Shown one piece after another: positions 1-7,436 of a DNA stretch of 54,265 nucleotides. The position numbers were made by a program, and so were the translations under genes. Numbering within the stretch: position 1 is the first letter of the stretch; the number at the start of each line of letters is the position of its first letter. Below the pieces are notes generated by a model. That model was given only the letters and a program-made list of their open reading frames with translations. It searched no databases and was not told the origin of the DNA. The stretch is from Lactobacillus sp. ESL0679 (GTDB taxonomy: Bacteria > Bacillota > Bacilli > Lactobacillales > Lactobacillaceae): contig NZ_JAQTIG010000009.1 of assembly GCF_029433515.1 (NCBI RefSeq), positions 1 through 54,265 of the forward strand, read 5' to 3'.

Positions 1-77
1 AATTTTTATTTCATCATTTCGATTTAATGCTTCAAGTGCTAAATCGAATTTAGTGCGTTCGTAGTTTTCTAATTCGT
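1..77. repeat. terminal direct repeat, left copy
   Basis: These 77 bases are repeated exactly at 54189-54265. A gene reads continuously across the join when one copy is removed, so this is an assembly overlap of a circular molecule of 54,188 bp and not a biological repeat. Confidence 0.95.
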
Positions 78-219
78 GATCGGCATTGTCTGCTAAAATC
101 ATTTTTATGTAATCATTTCTACTCAACTTTGTATGATTAACTCGATTTAATTCGGCAACTTTTTGATCTAACTTATTAAGAGTTTTGTCTGGAACTTTTC
201 TGATAAAAATATCTGGCAT
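1..219 (-). CDS. small mobilization protein, N-terminal part (gene spans the circle join)
   Basis: The start is the ATG at 217-219, preceded by an AAAGG-type ribosome site. Translation runs off base 1 and continues in frame from 54188 down to a TAA at 54093-54095, giving 104 aa in the closed circle. It begins MPDIFIRKVPDKTLNKLDQK and looks like a ribbon-helix-helix-type start (short beta strand, then helix with NDYIKMIL) followed by a helical C-terminal half. It is the first gene of the mobilization operon, directly upstream of a 123-aa protein, a 45-aa protein and the relaxase, and directly downstream of the candidate oriT. By position and size I infer a relaxosome accessory DNA-binding protein (MobC-like role). 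The family is not certain. Confidence 0.75.
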   Translation of the reverse strand, partial: MPDIFIRKVPDKTLNKLDQKVAELNRVNHTKLSRNDYIKMILADNADHELENYERTKFDLALEALNRNDEIKI

Positions 220-239
220 TTTGCTTTTACCTTTCTAAA

Positions 240-360
240 AATGGGGTTTTCACAAACTAATAGTAAAGAGCATAAGGGAAACTGCTATCACTTACCTTTG
301 GTAAGTGGATAGTTTGGCGGTGCCAAACGGTTTCTAGCAAATAGAGGGTGCTATCACTTT
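240..360. other. oriT: candidate origin of transfer (oriT)
   Basis: The region just upstream of the mobilization operon holds stacked symmetry: an imperfect inverted repeat CTATCACTTACC (285-296) / GGTAAGTGGATAG (300-312) with a TTT loop, a perfect 7-bp inverted repeat GTTTGGC (312-318) / GCCAAAC (322-328), and an 11-bp direct repeat TGCTATCACTT at 283-293 and 349-359. Adjacent inverted repeats beside the relaxase operon are the usual architecture of oriT regions of MOB-P plasmids. The nic base cannot be named from sequence alone. Confidence 0.55.
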
Positions 361-370
361 TCTTCAAAAA

Positions 371-514
371 ATACACGTACGTGTATGTCGAAAAAGATTG
401 ATATAATAATATTTCTATTTTGAAGTTTGTGAAAATACACGCACGTGTATGTTTTAGTACACGTACGTGTAGCTCTAAAAATGCTGATATTAAAGCATTC
501 TGACACGCACGTGT
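371..514. promoter_or_regulatory. array of four ACACG-Y-ACGTGT palindromes
   Basis: Four copies of one palindrome lie between the end of the T4SS operon and the start of the mobilization operon: ATACACGTACGTGTAT (371-386), ATACACGCACGTGTAT (435-450), TACACGTACGTGTA (458-471) and ACACGCACGTGT (503-514). Normalised to the same core, their starts are 64, 22 and 44 bases apart, close to 6, 2 and 4 helical turns, so all four would face one side of the helix. They are probably binding sites for a dimeric protein, either a repressor of the mobilization operon or a relaxosome component. No other gene fits this interval; a 75-codon minus-strand ORF through the palindromes has no usable ribosome site. 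Confidence 0.6.
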
Positions 515-558
515 ATTTTAAACTTTGGCCGTTTTTACTAAAATTTAGCAATGAAAAA

Positions 559-585
559 GGCGTTAATTTTTTAAAATTCAACGTC
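559..585 (-). terminator. terminator at end of the T4SS operon
   Basis: On the minus strand an imperfect stem (GACGTT pairing with AACGCC, with an A/T-rich inner stem) is followed by TTTTTC. It lies 30 bases beyond the stop of the last T4SS-operon gene. Confidence 0.5.
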
Positions 586-613
586 TAATAATTTATATTT
601 GTAATCAAAAACA

Positions 614-1510
614 TTAGTTTGTTTGTTCCAAAATATTTACTCTGTCAATCCGTTTTTGATATTCAGCAATCGAATTTTGATCATGCTTAATGTCGTTATT
701 TTGAACAGAAATATCATTTTCAGTTTCATTAATTTGGTCTTGTAGGTCGCTCTTATCTTCCTTCATTGCCGAAGCAAGTTTCATATTAAGCTTATCTAAC
801 ATCTTGTTATCATCACTGATAATTCTATGCTTTTTCTTAATATCGTTGTTCAAATTTTTAAGCTGCTGCGAATATTTTTGTAGCGCAAATTCTTTATATT
901 TCTGTTCATAGTACTGCTTATTATGGGCAGTTAAATTGCTAATCTGTGATACTTGATGTTCTTCTATGTAGGCATTAACAATTTTATTTTCGCAATCAGT
1001 ATTTAGATCCGTATCTATTTTTTCAGGCCAAATATCATATTCAAGTAGACCAAAACCAGGAGCTACATTCTGTGTTTCAATTACGATAAAATGGTCATTT
1101 ACACGAATAACTTTAGTTGGGTATGTTACTGGTTTTTTATTTTGAATTTTGTATCCAATATCATATTTCAGATTAGCTAAGTTTTTATCATCACTTGTAC
1201 TGTCAATTTGATTTTGGTTGCCTATAAAAAATTCACTTACCATTAAGTGAGTATTAGGATTATATTGACTTTTGATTTTTTTAAGTGTTGCACTTTCTGT
1301 TACCTCACTTTCTGTAATTGTTGGAGCTGCATAACGATTATTATTTGTGATAAAAATAGGAATGGTAAAGCCAAGAAAAATAATTCCTAAGAAAATACAT
1401 ACTTTTCTAATATATTTTCTTCGGTGGCCATACGGCTCTTCGGGTTTATCATTCTTTTTCGGTGGTTCAAGACCAAAAATTTCGTAAATATGATTAATAA
1501 TTTCTTCCAT
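614..1510 (-). CDS. conjugation-operon membrane protein, single TM plus coiled coil
   Basis: This 298-aa protein has a cytoplasmic N-terminus of about 30 residues, one membrane segment (about residues 36-54, VCIFLGIIFLGFTIPIFI), an extracytoplasmic middle, and a charged coiled-coil tail from about residue 190. It is the last gene of the T4SS operon, and its ATG overlaps the stop of the thioredoxin-like gene (TAATG). I do not recognise the family. The topology resembles accessory channel proteins of Gram-positive T4SSs, but a specific role cannot be read from the sequence. Confidence 0.7.
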   Translation of the reverse strand: MEEIINHIYEIFGLEPPKKNDKPEEPYGHRRKYIRKVCIFLGIIFLGFTIPIFITNNNRYAAPTITESEVTESATLKKIKSQYNPNTHLMVSEFFIGNQNQIDSTSDDKNLANLKYDIGYKIQNKKPVTYPTKVIRVNDHFIVIETQNVAPGFGLLEYDIWPEKIDTDLNTDCENKIVNAYIEEHQVSQISNLTAHNKQYYEQKYKEFALQKYSQQLKNLNNDIKKKHRIISDDNKMLDKLNMKLASAMKEDKSDLQDQINETENDISVQNNDIKHDQNSIAEYQKRIDRVNILEQTN

Positions 1511-1989
1511 TAATGTTGTTCACCTACTTTATTATTCTTAATAAAAGTCTTGATATTCTTAATATTTGAGCCAGAGTAACGGCTAATTTCTGTACCGGAA
1601 TTATCAATTAATATTAAAGTTGGGACAGTTTTGACGTGATATTCTACAATAGATTTTTCATGATTTAGTGCATTTTTAGTATTGATAAATTGAATTGATG
1701 AACCTAAATCGTGCATGATACTAATCAGTGGAAATACTTTTTTGCAGTCGGCACAATCATCACGATAGAAAAATAAAATAGAATTTCTTCGTTTAATTCG
1801 AACTGCTGAACGATTAGTTCTAGCTTGATTAATGTGAGAATTTTCTATAGAGATACCAATGAATAGCATTAAAAAAAGACTAACAAGAATTGCTAATCTT
1901 TTACTGATCTTTTTAAATAAATTCTGTTTTAAGCGTTTTTTACGATCACGCTTTTCTGCTTCTCTTTGTTGCCTTAGTCTTGGATTCAT
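1510..1989 (-). CDS. membrane-anchored thioredoxin-like protein
   Basis: This 159-aa protein has a basic N-terminal tail, one membrane anchor (about residues 31-47) and an extracellular thioredoxin fold: the strand ILFFYRDDC, a CADC redox motif (about residues 79-82) and the cis-proline loop VKTVPTLILID. It starts at the ATG at 1987-1989 directly after the upstream gene. Membrane thioredoxins occur in Gram-positive conjugation operons, where they are thought to help disulfide chemistry of channel or hydrolase proteins. The M23/GH73 hydrolase in this operon and the VirB8-like proteins are possible clients. That role is inferred from family and context. Confidence 0.8.
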   Translation of the reverse strand: MNPRLRQQREAEKRDRKKRLKQNLFKKISKRLAILVSLFLMLFIGISIENSHINQARTNRSAVRIKRRNSILFFYRDDCADCKKVFPLISIMHDLGSSIQFINTKNALNHEKSIVEYHVKTVPTLILIDNSGTEISRYSGSNIKNIKTFIKNNKVGEQH

Positions 1990-1998
1990 TTAGCTAAC

Positions 1999-2625
1999 CT
2001 ATCCGTTATCATGTGTAAAATTGAAGCCTAATAAAGTAAACTTCGTGAACTTCTGCTTGTTGCTATCATATTCAAAAAGGTACCAATCATCTTGATTATG
2101 TTTACCCTTAATATTAATTGAAGATTGAGTTGAATTTTCATCAATGATACCTGAATAGATACCTGATTTAGTTGTTGGACTAGCACTAACAGTAGTTTCA
2201 ATATGCGTTGAAACTTCGTTGAATTGCTTAATTTCTTTCATTGATTTAGTATCTAAACCTGTGTCTGAAATTGCGCTAGTAGTTGCATAACGAGGTAGAT
2301 TTTTATTTCTAGTATCTAGTTCAGTTTGCGTTTGATCGTGATTAACGTTATAGAGTAATTTGAAAAAAGCATTAGCATTGTTTTGTAGTAATTTGATGTT
2401 TTTTTCGTCATTGTAATTTGCTTTAACTGCTGGATCATTAGTAATTTTTATAGCAGCTTGTCGATCAGCAATATTTTTTAATTGCCGCTTTTTAGCTTGT
2501 AAAACTATCTTAGCTTGTGCAGTTTTACTATCAATTTGATCCTGCTGCAGTTTAAAATAACCAGTAGTTCCTAATCCTATTGCAGCTATTATAAGGGCAA
2601 TACTTATTTGTACTTTAAGCTTCAT
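1999..2625 (-). CDS. VirB8-like / TcpC-like single-pass channel protein
   Basis: The 208-aa protein has one N-terminal membrane segment (about residues 7-24), a short lysine/glutamine-rich coiled coil, and an extracellular domain of about 140 aa. AAGGTG precedes the ATG. Size, topology and position between the wall hydrolase and the thioredoxin resemble VirB8/TcpC components with an NTF2-like outer domain. There is no clear sequence signature, so the assignment rests on architecture and operon position. It is similar in layout to the next gene upstream (2641-3279), so the two may form a hetero-oligomer. Confidence 0.6.
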   Translation of the reverse strand: MKLKVQISIALIIAAIGLGTTGYFKLQQDQIDSKTAQAKIVLQAKKRQLKNIADRQAAIKITNDPAVKANYNDEKNIKLLQNNANAFFKLLYNVNHDQTQTELDTRNKNLPRYATTSAISDTGLDTKSMKEIKQFNEVSTHIETTVSASPTTKSGIYSGIIDENSTQSSINIKGKHNQDDWYLFEYDSNKQKFTKFTLLGFNFTHDNG

Positions 2626-2640
2626 CTTCGCACCTTCTTT

Positions 2641-3279
2641 TTAATCATCTGTATCATAATATCCTTTCAATTGGCCGTTTTGTAAACTAACAATTTTGGC
2701 CGAATTAGCTGCTTGCCTGGTTAAGTCATAGTCAAAATTAATTATCTTAATTACTCCATATTTTAAATAATTTGGTTTATACCGAACTATGGCCGTAATT
2801 TGAGCATGATGTAAGTCGCTAGTATCATTAAATGCAACGTTAGCAGTTGCTTTATCTGCTAAGACAAATTTAAATTTGTCATCATCCTTTTTATCATAAA
2901 CTTCGTCTGGATTACCGTTCATTTTGTATAATGTTTTTTCAAAATTAGGGCTTAAAACTTTTGCTAGTTCTTGAGAATGTTGTTGAAATTCAGCTGCAGT
3001 TTTGTAGCCACCTAATGCCATCTCTAAACTATTAGTCAAACTTTCACTAGCTTTAAGTTTCATTTGGGTAATATCAAAAGTTTTTTCGTGATTGCTACTA
3101 TTTTTTTGATTCTTCAAGTTACTAATTTCTTGATTAGTAGCAGCAATTTGATTATTAGTCTGAATAAGTTCTGCCCTTTTTGGTTTTGTGGCTACCGCTA
3201 GCAAAATTGATATTGCTGCGATTACCCAGCAAAAATATTGCCACACTTTAGAATTTTTTCTCATATATTCTGACCTCAT
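2641..3279 (-). CDS. VirB8-like single-pass conjugation protein
   Basis: The protein has 212 aa from the ATG at 3279, whose ATGA overlaps the stop of the hydrolase gene. A second in-frame ATG at 3264 has the better ribosome site (GAGGT, 8-base spacing), so MRKNSKVWQYF may be the true start (207 aa). It has one membrane segment (about residues 12-29), a glutamine/asparagine-rich coiled coil (about 40-65) and an extracellular domain ending in a beta-rich section (ITAIVRYKPNYLKYGVIKI). Its layout matches VirB8-type proteins. Assignment is by topology and context. Confidence 0.6.
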   Translation of the reverse strand: MRSEYMRKNSKVWQYFCWVIAAISILLAVATKPKRAELIQTNNQIAATNQEISNLKNQKNSSNHEKTFDITQMKLKASESLTNSLEMALGGYKTAAEFQQHSQELAKVLSPNFEKTLYKMNGNPDEVYDKKDDDKFKFVLADKATANVAFNDTSDLHHAQITAIVRYKPNYLKYGVIKIINFDYDLTRQAANSAKIVSLQNGQLKGYYDTDD

Positions 3280-4490
3280 TTTTTCAATCCATGTTGAATT
3301 ACTTTAATTGGATCCAGCCAACAATTAGGGTGGTCAAATCCATTTGCAACTGGTGAGCCGATCTGATTCATTGTAGGATTCTTTTTATTAGTAGTGATAC
3401 CCAAGTGAACGTGAGTGCCTGTGATTGTACCAATTTTTTGACCAATTTTAACTTTGTCACCTTTATGCACGTGAATATCGCTGCTGCTATTAAATCCCTC
3501 CTGGTAAATAATATTATAGTCACCTGCTTTTTCCCAAATATAGTGTAAAGCAGCGCTATCATAACCAACTTTGTAAATTGTACCACTAGTAACAGCAATA
3601 ACGTCAGAGCCGTTATGAACACCATTTAAACCGTTTGAAAAATCAAAGCCGTCATGGAAGTTAGTTTGGCCACGTGAGTATGAAGTATGCCCATATTGAC
3701 CACCATCAAGACTAGCAGGCTTGGATTTAATAGATTTAAATGGCCATGTCCATGTACCACTGTATTGGCTATCATCAGAAGAATTAGGACAAGTGCTACT
3801 ACCATCACTTGATGAATCTGTAGCGTCGGAATTAGAACCATTATTACTTGCAGACAACTTTATTTTGCCTTTGCCATATTTTTTAGCCAATTTATTATAA
3901 TTCGTATACCAATTTTGACCTAAACCAACATAGTGATCAACATTATCTCCCATGTAACCTTTACTTTTTAAGATAACTACAAACTCACGCCAGGTGCTAG
4001 GCTTTTTGCCACCTAGCATGTTTTTTATTGTGTTGCGATAAATTGTAGCAAACCCACTAATATTCTTAAAATGAGCGTAATGGTCGCCTTCTGGTGAAAT
4101 GTTACCAGGAGTGGCCACGTCACTAAAAGTGGAGCTATATTTTATACCACCGAAGTTGTTATCTTCTCTAACTTCTGTTGTATCTTGCATGCCTGTTTCA
4201 GCTGCAAGTTGAGCAAAAACAAGAGCGGGCTTAATTTTTAAGTCCGCTCCTACTGCTTCTGACGCAGCTACTGCTTTACTAATTACGTTTTTACTATAAC
4301 CACTCACACTTAAATTGCCGCTACTACTATCTGTTTGTTGGTCGCAAGTTTGACTTTGCCAGGAGAGTAGTAAAGACATAATGCCACCACCAATGCTAGA
4401 AACACCAGCAAAGATAAACATAATTCCCAAAAAGCCAACTGCAGCAATAATTAACCACTTTTTAAATTTACGCTTTAAGTGTTTGAGCAT
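3276..4490 (-). CDS. bifunctional peptidoglycan hydrolase of the conjugation system (GH73-like + M23)
   Basis: The 404-aa protein starts after GGAGG, 2 bases past the VirB4 stop. It has an N-terminal membrane segment (about residues 13-41). A lysozyme/glucosaminidase-like domain follows (about 60-195), with a catalytic-type glutamate in AAETGM and the conserved EDNNFGGIK stretch. After a serine/aspartate-rich linker comes a C-terminal M23 endopeptidase (about 265-400) with HDGFDF and THVHLG zinc ligands. Such VirB1/TrsG/TcpG-like enzymes open the cell wall locally for channel assembly. All expected motifs look intact. Confidence 0.92.
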   Translation of the reverse strand: MLKHLKRKFKKWLIIAAVGFLGIMFIFAGVSSIGGGIMSLLLSWQSQTCDQQTDSSSGNLSVSGYSKNVISKAVAASEAVGADLKIKPALVFAQLAAETGMQDTTEVREDNNFGGIKYSSTFSDVATPGNISPEGDHYAHFKNISGFATIYRNTIKNMLGGKKPSTWREFVVILKSKGYMGDNVDHYVGLGQNWYTNYNKLAKKYGKGKIKLSASNNGSNSDATDSSSDGSSTCPNSSDDSQYSGTWTWPFKSIKSKPASLDGGQYGHTSYSRGQTNFHDGFDFSNGLNGVHNGSDVIAVTSGTIYKVGYDSAALHYIWEKAGDYNIIYQEGFNSSSDIHVHKGDKVKIGQKIGTITGTHVHLGITTNKKNPTMNQIGSPVANGFDHPNCWLDPIKVIQHGLKK

Positions 4491-4491
4491 T

Positions 4492-6501
4492 TTACCGTCC
4501 TCCAGTAAATAGCTCTAATTCTTGTTGCGTTGGTTCAACTTGAACATGGTACCGTTTAGTCGTTCCAATGGTAATAATTGTCTTACCTTGTTCTTGTTTA
4601 GGAATTTGTTCATAATCTGCTTCACTTAATGTAGAACCCAGAAGCTTATTTAGTTTTTCTAACTGTCCTGCTTCATGCCGAAAAGTGGCTTTATACTGAC
4701 AGAACAATACAATTGACTTCAAAGTTTCCAAGTCTGCAGAAGATACATTATCGGGTAACATAGCACCTAAATCCTGTGTAGCAAGCGTAATTCCTGCATA
4801 ATATTTACGAAATTCTCGAGCCATATTAACAATTTCGTTAACTGCAATCATGTTGTTAGGATTAATGATGTTGTGGCACTCATCAAAGTAAATACTAAAG
4901 TATTGACGATCAATATCGGGTACATTAACTTGTTGCCGGCCATTAATAACGGCTTGATTCTGAATTAAATTTAAAGTAGAGAATAATTGTGCATGATAAA
5001 TATTTTGATCCATTTTAGATAATGTTGAGGTATCAAAAGAAACAATTTGCGTATGATTTAAATCACGTAAACTAGAAATGCCATCAAATAAATTAGCATA
5101 ATTCTCAATCATATTATTTAAGGCAATAATTATTTGTTCGTAAGTATTGCGTCTTTTAGCAGTTGCATGAATTTTGTCTAGAAATTCTGGTGTAGTAATT
5201 CTAGTTACATAATCTCTAAAATTAGATAAAACCGGGTATTCTTCTGGCTTTAAACCAGTAATATGAATGCTCTCTGGGCGTTTTTGCCAATCAGCTGGTA
5301 ATAACCCACAGTCAACATAAAAATGCTGTAGAAGCGATGAAAACTCTTGTTTAGTAGATTCATCAAGTTGGTTATTCATCACGTTACTAAAAAGAACAAG
5401 TAGTTTGGCCACATGTTGCCTAAAACTTGCCATTTCATCAACTTTTGTTTGGTCAGTTTCAGAAGTAGCTGTCGCTAAGACTTGCATTGGATTAATCATA
5501 CCTTCTGAACCATCTAGCTTAATGACAACCCCGCCTTGCGATTTAACTAATTTAGTATATTCACCGGCCTTATCAATTAGGCGAACATAGTAACCACGAT
5601 CATAATCACTTTTTTCATTCATTTTCAAAAAAGTTGATTTACCAGAACCCATTTGCCCTAAAACTAGGGTATTATAGGACGTTCTTTCCGGTGTGTGTGC
5701 AAAGCGATCAAAGATAAACGGGCCATTTGTTGACGTGTGACCTATCAGAGTACCATGATCATCAATTAATTCTTCGCCTTGAAAAGGCACACCTCCTCCA
5801 ATTACTGCTGCACCTAGTGTTGTTGCTGTAGGAGCAACTAAAGAGAGCTTTTGACCTGAATAGTCTTGATACCACGACTTGTACTGTTCCGGCAACGTAA
5901 ATTGAAAGACAACCCCAGTGTAACCATCACCTTTTAACTCACGAGCAATCTCACTCATGCGTTCTTCTAATTTAGGTAGAGTAGGAGCATAGACTTTAAT
6001 TTGAATACGAATTGATTTAGGTATTTCAGCACCAGAATTAAATTGCTTGGCTAACTCTCTCAAATCCAACTGTTCTTGATCAGCTGTATCCATATCAGTC
6101 TGATACCGCCCTTTACCAGCTTGTTCTTGCTTTTCCGTAATACTGCGATTAAGTTGGCTTTTAACTTTGTCTGGTTCTTCGGTATGAACATCAAATTTAA
6201 CTTGTGTAAAGTCATTACCAAAAATTTGATAAAGCCACAACAGATTCGGGTCTTTTCGATAGTCAATTATTGTTAAATAGGTAAAATAACAATTCCCAGT
6301 AGCAGCATACTTATCATAGAAACGAACGCCACCTTGTGGCTGATAAGCCGCAATAAAGTTGAGATCATATCCTTTAGCTTCTAATCTTTGTTCATCACTT
6401 GCAGAAAAAAGCTGTTTCCCGTTGTCTTTACCCAAATGATTACTACGTTCTGAGTAGAATGCTTTTCTACCAAAAATCTTAAATTTATCAATAACTTTCA
6501 A
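4492..6501 (-). CDS. virB4: VirB4-family T4SS ATPase (TrsE-like)
   Basis: The 669-aa cytoplasmic ATPase has a Walker A motif GQMGSGKST (about residues 282-290), a Walker B motif IYFDECHNI (about 540) and a downstream TQD motif (TLATQDLGAML). The N-terminal CagE/TrbE-type domain comes first. The start is a TTG at 6499-6501 with a GGAAGAAG ribosome site. It powers pilus or channel assembly and substrate transfer together with the VirD4-like protein. It lies between the VirB3-like gene and the wall hydrolase, the order seen in trs/tra-type operons of Gram-positive plasmids. Confidence 0.95.
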   Translation of the reverse strand: MKVIDKFKIFGRKAFYSERSNHLGKDNGKQLFSASDEQRLEAKGYDLNFIAAYQPQGGVRFYDKYAATGNCYFTYLTIIDYRKDPNLLWLYQIFGNDFTQVKFDVHTEEPDKVKSQLNRSITEKQEQAGKGRYQTDMDTADQEQLDLRELAKQFNSGAEIPKSIRIQIKVYAPTLPKLEERMSEIARELKGDGYTGVVFQFTLPEQYKSWYQDYSGQKLSLVAPTATTLGAAVIGGGVPFQGEELIDDHGTLIGHTSTNGPFIFDRFAHTPERTSYNTLVLGQMGSGKSTFLKMNEKSDYDRGYYVRLIDKAGEYTKLVKSQGGVVIKLDGSEGMINPMQVLATATSETDQTKVDEMASFRQHVAKLLVLFSNVMNNQLDESTKQEFSSLLQHFYVDCGLLPADWQKRPESIHITGLKPEEYPVLSNFRDYVTRITTPEFLDKIHATAKRRNTYEQIIIALNNMIENYANLFDGISSLRDLNHTQIVSFDTSTLSKMDQNIYHAQLFSTLNLIQNQAVINGRQQVNVPDIDRQYFSIYFDECHNIINPNNMIAVNEIVNMAREFRKYYAGITLATQDLGAMLPDNVSSADLETLKSIVLFCQYKATFRHEAGQLEKLNKLLGSTLSEADYEQIPKQEQGKTIITIGTTKRYHVQVEPTQQELELFTGGR

Positions 6502-6516
6502 CTAAACCACTTCTTC

Positions 6517-7428
6517 CTAATTATTGATTGGATTATTTTTTGCAAATTCAACCGCAATCGTTTCATCACGATTTAATTCTTTTGGAGCTAAAATACCTGC
6601 CCCCATCTTGTAATATCCGGTCTTTTGTCTAACTTCTTTAACACTGTCTGCAAAAAGCTGTACATAATACTTTCTTGAACTATACAGGTCTGTTCGCCGC
6701 TCAATCATACTAGCTTGTTCAATTTTTTCTGAAATATCTCTAACCCTTTGCCTATCTTGTACAGAAGTACCACATTTTTGGCGCAAATGCCGCCAATATC
6801 GCTGATTGCTACTCATATTAATTCTGGAAGTAATTACAAAATAGGCGCAATCTTCAACGTAAGTTCGACTGACATTCGTTAAACTATCCTGCCAAATAAC
6901 TAAACCTGAATCTGGCAAATTAAAAAGATCCGTTGAATCCAACTGTAAATAACGAGCAGCTGTCCCGTTTTGATAAGTTAAAATTCCATCTTCGGTACAA
7001 TTAATTGGCCCACCCAGCGCCAAGGTGTTTTTAATTTGATCTTCTAGCTTTTTATTTTTATTTTTAATGCTAAACAATTCTTGATCCACCTTATTACCTT
7101 TACTTTTTTCATCTACAACTTCTTGGCTAACAATTGAAATTGGAAAATACTTGCTTCTATCCTGCAATAACAAAAATATTAATACACGCCAATTACGCAT
7201 ACCTGGTGCCGACTTGGTTCTAATGATAAAAAACAATCCCATCGCAAACCCCAGAATACCCATTGTGATTTTTATCAATGGCAAAGTTGAATAAAGCCCA
7301 CTCAACCGTAATCCAATGAAAGTACACAAAAAGACAATCCCAATATCAATTACATTAAAAAACCAAAGTTTAATAGCAACTTTGGTAGTTTTAGGAATCA
7401 TCATGTGTTTACGATCATAATTCTGCAT
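6517..7428 (-). CDS. VirB3-like / TrsCD-like membrane protein
   Basis: The 303-aa protein has two membrane segments near the N-terminus (about residues 23-42 and 49-67, VIDIGIVFLCTFIGLRL and LIKITMGILGFAMGLFFII) and then a cytoplasmic region of over 200 aa. It precedes VirB4. In pSK41/pGO1-type systems a small VirB3-like membrane protein (TrsC) and a separate cytoplasmic protein (TrsD) occupy this place. Here one gene seems to carry both parts, which I infer from length and topology only. The start ATG has AGTAGG upstream. Confidence 0.7.
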   Translation of the reverse strand: MQNYDRKHMMIPKTTKVAIKLWFFNVIDIGIVFLCTFIGLRLSGLYSTLPLIKITMGILGFAMGLFFIIRTKSAPGMRNWRVLIFLLLQDRSKYFPISIVSQEVVDEKSKGNKVDQELFSIKNKNKKLEDQIKNTLALGGPINCTEDGILTYQNGTAARYLQLDSTDLFNLPDSGLVIWQDSLTNVSRTYVEDCAYFVITSRINMSSNQRYWRHLRQKCGTSVQDRQRVRDISEKIEQASMIERRTDLYSSRKYYVQLFADSVKEVRQKTGYYKMGAGILAPKELNRDETIAVEFAKNNPINN

Positions 7429-7436
7429 ATAGTTAC

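Noticed and set aside
354..581. 75-codon minus-strand frame between T4SS and mobilization operons
   Set aside because: It is made by the four palindromes and AT-rich DNA, has no ribosome site and no domain; regulatory or oriT function is the better explanation.
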